Below are positions 1-6,731 of a stretch of 41,771 bases of DNA, one piece after another (the first letter of the stretch is position 1; each line of letters starts with the position of its first letter). The stretch lies in NCBI GenBank assembly GCA_903926465.1, contig CAIYJE010000009.1, positions 1-41,771 of the forward strand, given 5' to 3'. Below the pieces are notes generated by a model, which saw nothing but the letters and a program-made list of their open reading frames with translations, was not told the origin of the DNA and did not search any database. The translations under genes were made by a program, and so were the position numbers. Source of the DNA: an uncultured Planctomycetales bacterium (GTDB taxonomy: Bacteria > Planctomycetota > Planctomycetia > Isosphaerales > Isosphaeraceae).

Positions 1-1840
1 CCGTCGAGGCCGTTCTTGCCAGGAGCGCCATCTTTGCCCGCCGGTCCAGCAACTCCGGCCTTGCCGTCGAGGCCGTTCTTGCCAGGAGCGCCATCTTTGC
101 CCGCTGGTCCAGCAACTCCGGCCTTACCGTCGAGGCCGTTCTTGCCTGGTGAGCCGTCTTTGCCCGCTGGTCCAGCAACTCCGGCCTTACCGTCGAGGCC
201 GTTCTTGCCTGGTGAACCGTCTTTGCCCGCCGGTCCAGCAACTCCGGCCTTACCGTCGAGGCCGTTCTTGCCTGGGGTCCCGTCTTTGCCCGCCGGTCCG
301 ACAGGTCCAACCTTGCCGTCGACTCCGGCCTTGCCATCGAGGCCGTTCTTGCCTGGGGTCCCGTCTTTGCCCGCCGGTCCGACAGGTCCAGCGACTCCAG
401 CCTTACCGTCGAGGCCATTTTTGCCATCGACACCGGCCTTACCGTCGAGGCCGTTCTTGCCAGGAGCGCCGACTGGTCCCACAGGTCCAGCAGGACCGTG
501 GTCGCCCTTGAGGCCGACTGCGCCGGTGTCGCCCTTGGGTCCGACAGGTCCAGCGATTCCAGCCTTACCGTCGAGACCATTCTTGCCATCGACACCAGCC
601 TTACCGTCGAGGCCATTTTTGCCTGGGGTCCCGTCTTTGCCAGCTGGTCCCACAGGTCCAGCGGGGCCATGGTCGCCCTTGGGTCCGACCGGTCCAGCGA
701 CTCCGGCCTTGCCGTCGAGGCCATTCTTGCCATCGACACCAGCTTTACCGTCGAGGCCATTTTTGCCTGGGGTACCGTCTTTGCCAGCTGGTCCCACAGG
801 TCCAGCGGGGCCATGGTCGCCCTTGGGTCCAACAGGTCCAGCGACTCCGGCCTTGCCGTCGAGGCCATCTTTACCGGCTAGTCCATGATCGCCCTTGGGG
901 CCGACCGCGCCGGTGTCGCCCTTGGGTCCTACAGGTCCAGCGATTCCAGCCTTACCGTCGAGACCATTCTTGCCATCGACACCAGCTTTACCGTCGAGGC
1001 CATCTTTGCCTGGGGTACCGTCTTTGCCAGCTGGTCCCACAGGTCCAGCGGGGCCATGGTCGCCCTTGGGTCCAACAGGTCCTGCAACTCCGGCCTTGCC
1101 GTCGAGGCCATCTTTACCGGCTAGTCCATGATCGCCCTTGGGGCCGACCGCGCCAGTGTCGCCCTTGGGTCCAACAGGTCCAACCTTGCCGTCGACTCCG
1201 GCCTTGCCATCGAGGCCATCTTTTCCGTTGAGGCCATGATCGCCCTTGGGGCCTACTGCACCGGTGTCGCCCTTGGGTCCGACCGGTCCAGCGACTCCGG
1301 CCTTGCCGTCGAGGCCATCTTTTCCGTTGAGGCCATGATCGCCCTTGGGACCTACTGCGCCGGTGTCACCCTTGGGTCCAACAGGTCCGGCAACACCCGC
1401 CTTGCCGTCGAGGCCATCTTTACCGGCCAGGCCATGATCGCCCTTGGGGCCTACTGGTCCAACAGGCCCGGAGGGGCCATGATCGCCCTTGGGTCCAACA
1501 GGTCCCGCAACTCCGGCCTTGCCGTCGAGGCCATCTTTTCCGTTGAGGCCGTGATCGCCCTTGGGTCCAACAGGTCCCGCAACTCCGGCCTTGCCGTCGA
1601 GGCCATCTTTTCCGTTGAGGCCGTGATCACCCTTGGGCCCTACTGGTCCAGCAGCACCCGCCTTGCCATCGAGGCCATCTTTTCCGTTGAGGCCGTGCTC
1701 ACCCTTGGGTCCTGCAGGACCAGGCTTGCCATCCAGGCCATCTCTGCCGGCCGGGCCGTGCTCACCCTTTGGTCCGATAGGGCCGATGGGGCCCGGCTCG
1801 CCCCGGTCACCTTTGGGTCCAGGAGGGCCTGTCAGTCCGC
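1..1840 (-). repeat. In-frame tandem repeats encoding collagen triplets
   Basis: The coding repeat has a higher-order period on top of the 9-nt triplet unit. In the first 300 bases the unit is 63 nt (seven Gly-X-Y triplets, ending GKNGLDGKAGVAG). Around 1430-1700 a 72-nt unit (eight triplets, GPKGDHGLNGKDGLDGK...) recurs. Units are nearly identical at DNA level, so recent expansion or gene conversion is likely. The reverse (plus) strand is also open in two frames, which produces long Pro-rich or Ser-rich false ORFs. Confidence 0.85.
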
Positions 1841-2120
1841 GATCTCCTTCAATTCCCTTGGCTCCCCGGCCTCCAACGATTCCAGCGGCACCGCCCAGTT
1901 CTGCCACTCGCGAGCCAACTGTTGAGGCATCAACCAGGCCGCCCAGACGACCCCAGAGATTCAGATGTCGCCATCGGTCGTGTTCCTCATCCCACACCCA
2001 AAGGAAGCCGGCTGATTCTTCATACCACGCATCGCCGATTCCTCCGCGTCGAGGTAGGCTCTTCTCATCGTCCACAACTCCGTGCACTGTCTGAATTGGT
2101 GGAAATTTGCGCAACGCCAC
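1..2120 (-). CDS. Collagen-like (Gly-X-Y) repeat protein, 3' end beyond left edge
   Basis: An uninterrupted minus-strand frame runs from a GTG at 2118-2120 to the window edge, at least 706 codons, with no stop. GGGG lies 8 nt before the GTG and an in-frame TGA lies upstream near 2194. Residues 1-76 form a non-repetitive head rich in Trp, including GDAWYEES and FLWVWDEEHDRW. From residue 77 (about 1892) the protein becomes Gly-X-Y triplets, for example GLTGPPGPKGDRG, GPKGDHGLNGKDGLDGK and, near the edge, GKNGLDGKAGVAGPAGKD. Lys-Asp/Asn triplets and Pro in X and Y suggest a triple helix. The short 'GDAW...WVWD' head before collagen repeats resembles phage-tail-fibre and surface collagen-like proteins (my recollection, not searched). 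No signal peptide is visible at this start, and the C-terminal domain is outside the window. A fibrous surface or appendage protein is the likely role; its function is unknown. Confidence 0.85.
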   Translation of the reverse strand, partial: MALRKFPPIQTVHGVVDDEKSLPRRGGIGDAWYEESAGFLWVWDEEHDRWRHLNLWGRLGGLVDASTVGSRVAELGGAAGIVGGRGAKGIEGDRGLTGPPGPKGDRGEPGPIGPIGPKGEHGPAGRDGLDGKPGPAGPKGEHGLNGKDGLDGKAGAAGPVGPKGDHGLNGKDGLDGKAGVAGPVGPKGDHGLNGKDGLDGKAGVAGPVGPKGDHGPSGPVGPVGPKGDHGLAGKDGLDGKAGVAGPVGPKGDTGAVGPKGDHGLNGKDGLDGKAGVAGPVGPKGDTGAVGPKGDHGLNGKDGLDGKAGVDGKVGPVGPKGDTGAVGPKGDHGLAGKDGLDGKAGVAGPVGPKGDHGPAGPVGPAGKDGTPGKDGLDGKAGVDGKNGLDGKAGIAGPVGPKGDTGAVGPKGDHGLAGKDGLDGKAGVAGPVGPKGDHGPAGPVGPAGKDGTPGKNGLDGKAGVDGKNGLDGKAGVAGPVGPKGDHGPAGPVGPAGKDGTPGKNGLDGKAGVDGKNGLDGKAGIAGPVGPKGDTGAVGLKGDHGPAGPVGPVGAPGKNGLDGKAGVDGKNGLDGKAGVAGPVGPAGKDGTPGKNGLDGKAGVDGKVGPVGPAGKDGTPGKNGLDGKAGVAGPAGKDGSPGKNGLDGKAGVAGPAGKDGSPGKNGLDGKAGVAGPAGKDGAPGKNGLDGKAGVAGPAGKDGAPGKNGLD

Positions 2121-2502
2121 TGTAGCTACCCCATGCTTCTTGAAATTTCCGGCCGCCTCAAAATGAAAACGTGAGCTTCTCCAAAGAATCAATCAGAACC
2201 TTGAACTGTGTTGATATGGCCTTATAAGGCTTAATCGTGTTGCGTTCTGTTTGGGATGTGTGGAGATAGCCGTTCCTGCATTTCGCGGGGCGATGACTCT
2301 GGTGGACCCACTAGAGAATTGCCCCGTACTTTCCGGTAGAGAGGATTCCGGGCAGTGAACGAAAGTGGCTTTTCCTCAACCATGATGATCAATAGGCCAG
2401 GGCCTGCCATCTGATCATTTGTTCTCATGAGGGTCGTTTGAAATTGGTCAGAGTGGGGTGCCAAGTTTGGCGTGGAATTATATGGGTGAGTGTGAATTCG
2501 GT
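2121..2502. other. Intergenic region upstream of the collagen-like gene
   Basis: No supported gene. It holds the upstream region of the collagen-like gene and the 3' side of the VOC gene. A perfect 12-bp palindrome, GCCTTATAAGGC, lies at 2219-2230, about 100 nt before the collagen start; it could be an operator or part of a promoter, but nothing else supports that. A 77-codon minus-strand ORF here has no recognisable features. Confidence 0.4.
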
Positions 2503-2898
2503 TTATGTGTTGGCGTCATCGTTTGTTGCAGCACCAGGACTTGGTGAAAGGCAACGGAGAAGGTTCCCATCGGGGTCGATGAGTGCAAATTCTGTCAGTC
2601 CCCACGGTTGTTCAACCGGTTCAGAGATGCGGGGGATGTGAAGATGGGAGGCAGGGAGATTGGCTTCCCCGAAGGCTTGGTGCAAAGACCTGCAGTCTGT
2701 GACCCGGAGGCAGCAACTGGCGATATTGGTTTTGGGATCGAGCGGAGTCCAGGGAAAGAACTCGATCTGGATGGTGTCTCGCTGAAGGATTAACCAGCCG
2801 TCGTCTTTGAAGGTTTCTTTGAACCCAAGCTGGGCGTAGAACAGAGACGTTGCCGTGAGGTCTCGGCTTGGTAAATTGGGAGTGGCTCGGTCCAGCAT
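2503..2898 (-). CDS. VOC-family (glyoxalase/bleomycin-resistance-like) protein
   Basis: The 131-residue product has the size and pattern of a single-module vicinal oxygen chelate protein. It starts ATPNLPSRDLTATSLFYAQLGF, the usual beta-alpha opening of the fold (P-x-L-x-x-x-D-x-x-x-x-x-x-FY...LGF). It has a central IEFFPW strand and ends with the typical FALIDPDGNLLRC strand. This arrangement is closest to bleomycin-resistance-type proteins, which bind ligand rather than catalyse; a dioxygenase or isomerase role cannot be excluded. AGGA lies 9 nt before the ATG. The neighbours are a collagen-like gene and a decayed ureD, which give no functional hint. Family assignment is good; substrate unknown. 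Confidence 0.85.
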   Translation of the reverse strand: MLDRATPNLPSRDLTATSLFYAQLGFKETFKDDGWLILQRDTIQIEFFPWTPLDPKTNIASCCLRVTDCRSLHQAFGEANLPASHLHIPRISEPVEQPWGLTEFALIDPDGNLLRCLSPSPGAATNDDANT

Positions 2899-3001
2899 GG
2901 GGCATGTTCCTGGGGGCAGGATGCTTGGGTGGCAAGGCCCAGTGGTCGGTTCGCGGAGTTCCGGGTAACTCAGGAAACGGAGAAGTTTCTATGGAGAGGG
3001 G

Positions 3002-3592
3002 TGATCGCCAGGCGAATTCAGCCGGCACCTCGGCCTGAGCAACCTCGCGCCGCACGAGCGTCTAGAATTCTCGAATTCTGGCTTTCACCGTATCTAGTTC
3101 CTTACCCAGCACGCGGTAAACGATACCCGCATCATTGGGCAAGCGGCTAGCGCTGGCGGCCCACGGGTGGGCTGGGTCAAGTTCTGTGGGGGCCGGGGCA
3201 CAAATTCGTTCCGCATTTTCTTTGAGTGTCAGCAAGATCACGTTGCCGAAGGCATGGAATGGCCCCATGAGCGCGGATTGGCGGAGGTCGAGTTTGGCCG
3301 GTTCCAGGAGATAAGTCTTACTGAAGAGCGGAGAACCGTCTGGCCGTTCGGCTTTCGTGCGAGAGGATTAGAGATTGAACTGGAAGAATTCACCATCGCC
3401 GTAATACTTGCGGCTGGCGGCCAGAATTTCAGCATAAATCAGGGTTGCGCTGGGGGCGATCTGGATTCTGGTGGTGGCCAAAAACCGTGAGCGGCGGAAT
3501 GGGATCGCCGGGTCTGGCAGATATTCAAGGTAGGCGCCATCGTGAAGGGTGATGGCTTTGTCCTGGGCCGCGTATTTGGCATCCCGTTTCAA
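3002..3592 (-). pseudogene. ureD: Truncated ureD (urease accessory protein) with two in-frame stops
   Basis: Reading one minus-strand frame from about 3592 gives a recognisable UreD: GAYLEYLPDPAIPFRRSRF, then EILAASRKYYGDGEFF, SSRTKAERPDGSPLF, LMGPFHAFGNVILL, SRLPNDAGIVYRVLGK and finally LVRREVAQAEVPAEFAWR. The frame is broken by TAA at about 3368-3370, where the family has an aromatic residue (FNL*SSR), and by TAG at 3062-3064, between REF and TLVRRE, where the family usually has Trp. Both are single-base nonsense changes (Tyr to TAA, TGG to TAG). The first roughly 100 codons of UreD are absent; homology starts at the junction with a porin fragment near 3590. UreD is needed for nickel loading of urease. 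No ureABC or other urease gene is in this window. This looks like a remnant, not a working gene. Confidence 0.8.
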
Positions 3593-3870
3593 GCCGCGGC
3601 CAGTTTGGCCCAGGCGCCTGGCAACTGGCCAGCCCGTGGTCTCAGTTCAATGCCCGCAGCGCCGACATCGCACGCGGCTTTGTTGCAACAGACCGGTCGA
3701 CCACCCAGATGAGCAGTTTCATGGTTGGCATGAACTGGTGGCCTAACAAGTACACCCGTCTCAGTTTTGACGATGTCTGGACCGGTCTCAACACGCCAAT
3801 TCCGATTGTCGGCCCAAACCCGATCAGTGACTACAACTCCTTCTGGATGCGGTTCGCCATGTTCTACTAA
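3592..3870 (+). pseudogene. 3' remnant of a phosphate-selective-porin-type (OprO/OprP-like) gene
   Basis: The plus frame ending in TAA at 3868-3870 reads QFGPGAWQLASPWSQFN, then MVGMNWWPNKYTRLSFDD and finally FWMRFAMFY before the stop. These are the closing beta-strands of an outer-membrane porin of the OprO/OprP type: the GAWQLA..WSQFN motif, the MNWWPN strand and a C-terminal aromatic residue for BAM recognition. Only about 90 codons remain. Upstream the frame is closed (TGA at 3550-3552) and the sequence becomes antisense ureD. No start codon or signal peptide is present. The retained part is intact and is followed by a strong hairpin, so the loss of the 5' part was probably a single deletion. 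I infer that porin and ureD were divergent neighbours whose 5' halves, and whatever lay between, were removed. Confidence 0.75.
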
Positions 3871-3939
3871 TCGCTGGAAATAACACGTGTCGGTCTAGCC
3901 TCTGGTGTCTTGATCCTGAAACCTGATGCAAACTCAGCT

Positions 3940-3990
3940 GCCTCTGGGAAACGCAACCTGCCAGGTTGCTTTCCCAGAGGCGTTTTCGTT
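3940..3990 (+). terminator. Strong hairpin terminator after the porin remnant
   Basis: The arms GCCTCTGGGAAA-c-GCAACCT and AGGTTGC-TTTCCCAGAGGC pair over about 19 bp with one bulged C and a 3-nt loop, followed by CGTTTTCGTT. It lies 70 nt after the porin stop codon and fits an intrinsic terminator kept from the formerly active gene. Confidence 0.75.
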
Positions 3991-4235
3991 GGGTGGGGGC
4001 CAGCGTGCGGTCTGCCACTGTTGAGCTTTGTGGATAACAGGATCTGGAAATTCAAAACAGTGCTTGCCAGACGCGTAACTTCGGTAGATGATGCTGCACG
4101 GGGAGTCGTTGAACCAACTCGCGAACAGTCGCGGGCTTGGTTGCAGAGCCAAACTTGGTCGGGGGAACAGAGCCGATCTGGGAACCGATCAGATTGGGTG
4201 TAGTGTGCGATTGCGCCTGAATCAGGAGGTAGGGT

Positions 4236-5543
4236 ATGGCATATCGATCGGTGTTTCTGGCCGTACTCTTGGGAACCGCGATGATTGTGGCCGCGCTCTT
4301 GATCAATCGGGCCCGACCCTCGTTTGAAGTGAACCAGCCCACAATTTCGCTGGTGCGTGCCTCAGGCAAGTGCGCGGAGTGCCATCGGCGTGAAACCGCG
4401 GCCGTTGTGCATGAATTCGAACTGAGCCGTCATGCGCTCAAAGGGGTGACCTGCCTAGACTGTCACCAGACGGCGGGCGGTCAGGAAGAGCTGGATCACC
4501 GTGGTTTCAAGATCTCAAAGCAGTTGACGGGTGCCAACTGCAAGCAGTGTCATCCCCACGAATATGAGCAATTTCTGAGAAGCCGACATGCTGCGCCGGC
4601 CTGGGCCGCCGTGCGTGGGCCTGAAGACTTTAGTGCCGAGCAGATTCAGTTCAGTGAGCAGTTTCATCCGGGAGCGGTGAACAGGAAAGCGAATATGCTT
4701 GCCATTTGTGAAGGGGCCGGTGCCATCTCTCGCGGCTGCACGGCTTGCCACGATGTGGGTAAGCCGAATCAGGATGGGTCAATTGGAAGTTGTACCAAGT
4801 GCCATGCGCGCCATGTGGCTTCCGTGGAGCTGGCCAGACTGCCGGAAACGTGTGGTCAGTGCCACCTGGGCCCCGATCACTCTCAGATCGAGATCTATCA
4901 CGAGTCAAAGCACGGCGTGCTGTTCAACGCCCAGCGCAAGATCATGAATCTGGAAGCTCGCCCCAAGGAGCTCAAGGTCACGGATATGCCGGTGCCCACC
5001 TGCGCCACCTGTCACATGAGTGGAATCGAAGGACTCAAGGTTACGCACGACACTACGGAGCGGCTTTCTTACTTTCTGTTTGCAGAGCACACAGAGCTTC
5101 GGCCAACCGGCCAGCAAGGGCAGTTGGCCATGAAGGAAACCTGTGCCAAATGCCATACCACACCCACCATTGAGCGGTTCTACACAGAGGCCATTACCGT
5201 ACTCAACGAAACGAATGACCATATCAAAGAAGCGTCTACGATTGTTGAGAAGCTCCGCGTGGATAAGTTGCTCACACCGGTGCCATTCGATGAGCCGATC
5301 GAGTTTCTGTACTACGACCTCTGGCATTATGGTGGCCGGACCGCAAAACATGGCGCGTTCATGGGCGGGGCCGACTTCGTTCAGTGGCACGGTTACTACG
5401 AGGTTGTGAGCAAACTCGTCGAACTCAAAAGAATGGCCGAGGAACTTCGCTCAGCGCATCAAACTCCTCGTCAGGATCGCCCAGCCGATGATAAGCCCGA
5501 AACCAGCGCTGTTACCCAACCGAACAGCTTCACCGGAAACTAA
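4236..5543 (+). CDS. Octaheme c-type cytochrome, hydroxylamine-oxidoreductase-like
   Basis: The 435-residue protein has an N-terminal signal or anchor helix (about residues 5-23) and exactly eight CXXCH heme c motifs: CAECH 46, CLDCH 73, CKQCH 102, CTACH 168, CTKCH 186, CGQCH 206, CATCH 256 and CAKCH 303. Order, spacing and the C-terminal signature WHYGGRTAKHGAFMGGAD...QWHGYYEV match the HAO / octaheme family (hydroxylamine oxidation, or reverse-acting nitrite/hydroxylamine reduction). It should sit in the periplasm, or the paryphoplasm of planctomycetes. It is shorter than bacterial HAO (about 550 residues). In true HAO a Tyr in the C-terminal part cross-links to heme 4 (P460); Y359/Y360 are candidates, but I cannot align them by eye, so the reaction direction is open. 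A textbook AGGAGGT lies 5 nt before ATG. The next gene overlaps its 3' end. Confidence 0.9.
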   Translation: MAYRSVFLAVLLGTAMIVAALLINRARPSFEVNQPTISLVRASGKCAECHRRETAAVVHEFELSRHALKGVTCLDCHQTAGGQEELDHRGFKISKQLTGANCKQCHPHEYEQFLRSRHAAPAWAAVRGPEDFSAEQIQFSEQFHPGAVNRKANMLAICEGAGAISRGCTACHDVGKPNQDGSIGSCTKCHARHVASVELARLPETCGQCHLGPDHSQIEIYHESKHGVLFNAQRKIMNLEARPKELKVTDMPVPTCATCHMSGIEGLKVTHDTTERLSYFLFAEHTELRPTGQQGQLAMKETCAKCHTTPTIERFYTEAITVLNETNDHIKEASTIVEKLRVDKLLTPVPFDEPIEFLYYDLWHYGGRTAKHGAFMGGADFVQWHGYYEVVSKLVELKRMAEELRSAHQTPRQDRPADDKPETSAVTQPNSFTGN

Positions 5544-6468
5544 ACCGGCGCTCGGTGGGTCTTGGATCCATCCCCTGGTCTGCGCAGAACTGTTCGCGGT
5601 GGCGAATCTGGCGTTCCTGGGGGTCGATATCCTGCTGGCTCACTCGATGAACGCGTTCCACAACCCGGCCGAGTGGTATCCGATCTATTTCTCAGCAGTG
5701 GCGAGTTTGCTGCTGCTCATCAGCCAGATCCTGACCCGCCTGCGGCCAGATCCAGGCTCCTGGCCCCAGGGTAATCTGGCCGCGCGAAGACGCTGGCAAT
5801 GGGGCCGTGCGCTCGGATTATTCGTGGGCGCAAGTGCGGTTGTGCTGGGGGTTGTTGGTCTGATTTATCACCTTCAGAACCAGTTTTTCGAGCTCAGGAC
5901 CATCAAGAGCCTGGTGTACGCTGCCCCTTTTGTGGCTCCACTGGCTTACACCGGGGTGGGTCTGCTGATTGTTTTGAACCGCATGGTGGCTTGCGACCAG
6001 CCCGAATGGGGCTGGTGGGTTGTGACGCTGGCCATGTTTGGCTTCGCCGGTAATTTCGTGCTCAGCCTGACCGATCATGCCCAAAATGGCTTCTTTCATG
6101 CGACCGAGTGGATCTCTGTTGTGGCCGCCGCTTACGCCACGGCCAGCCTTGTTGCAGTCATGATTCAGCCTGAGTCCAGGCCCGTGCTCCGATTTACGGC
6201 ATGGATTCTGGGCGGGGCGGGGGTTGTTGGCATGCTTGGTGCGGGCTTGCACCTTTTGGGGAACTTCGAGCCGGCAGAGCTCTTCGCGTTCAGCCAGGAC
6301 TTGCTGTCTGGGAAGGTTTCTCAGCTTCTGACCTCCCAAGAGCTTCGTGATCGCCTGATCTACGGCGCTCCGGCGTTTGCGCCGCTGCTCTTCACCAACT
6401 TGTCGGTCCTCGGTGGGCTTGGACTCTGGGGGATCGTTCGCACCAGGGCTGGGTCCTCGGTTCGATAG
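5488..6468 (+). CDS. 8-TM membrane protein with internal duplication, HAO-associated
   Basis: I do not recognise the family. The 326-residue protein has about eight hydrophobic segments (near 30-50, 64-84, 108-128, 142-165, 176-194, 208-226, 236-256 and 292-316). The two halves are related: H52-x-x-N-x-F-x4-E-W in half A recurs as H197-x-x-N-x-F-x4-E-W in half B. A later His (H128, H255) sits in a Gly-rich helix in both, and YxAPxxAPL recurs at 144 and 292. The conserved, duplicated His residues near helix ends could bind heme b or a quinone. The start overlaps the octaheme gene by 56 nt, so the pair is translationally coupled. I infer that it anchors the cytochrome or passes its electrons to or from the quinone pool. 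The exact start is uncertain; an alternative start could lie a few codons later. Confidence 0.8.
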   Translation: MISPKPALLPNRTASPETKPALGGSWIHPLVCAELFAVANLAFLGVDILLAHSMNAFHNPAEWYPIYFSAVASLLLLISQILTRLRPDPGSWPQGNLAARRRWQWGRALGLFVGASAVVLGVVGLIYHLQNQFFELRTIKSLVYAAPFVAPLAYTGVGLLIVLNRMVACDQPEWGWWVVTLAMFGFAGNFVLSLTDHAQNGFFHATEWISVVAAAYATASLVAVMIQPESRPVLRFTAWILGGAGVVGMLGAGLHLLGNFEPAELFAFSQDLLSGKVSQLLTSQELRDRLIYGAPAFAPLLFTNLSVLGGLGLWGIVRTRAGSSVR

Positions 6469-6731
6469 TGCCAAGGTGAACGTTTGGGTATCGGTTGCCC
6501 GGTGTTTTTTGCATTCCCGGTCAGGATTCGTAGAGAGCTGGGTGGCCGCCGCTTGAACTTGGCTTTGGTGTCTGACTGTTGTAGAGTTATAGGTGGCCGC
6601 CTGGTCTGCCAGCGTTGCGCCTTTCCGGGCCCGGACCGGACACCCGCCTCAGACTCTCATGCCTACCCGGCCGTCTTGAAATCATGCCCATGACGTCCCC
6701 AGAGATTCAACGGACTCCGGAACCCCACACA

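Noticed and set aside
1-1840. CRISPR-like direct repeats
   Set aside because: The repeats have no unique spacers; they are in-frame coding repeats.
16-1925. Long plus-strand Pro-rich and Ser/Ala-rich ORFs
   Set aside because: They are antisense to the Gly-X-Y frame on the minus strand; the repeat has no stops in several frames. Only the minus frame gives a recognisable protein with a sensible N-terminal head.
2231-2464. 77-codon minus-strand ORF
   Set aside because: No motif, no clear ribosome binding site, and composition like intergenic sequence.
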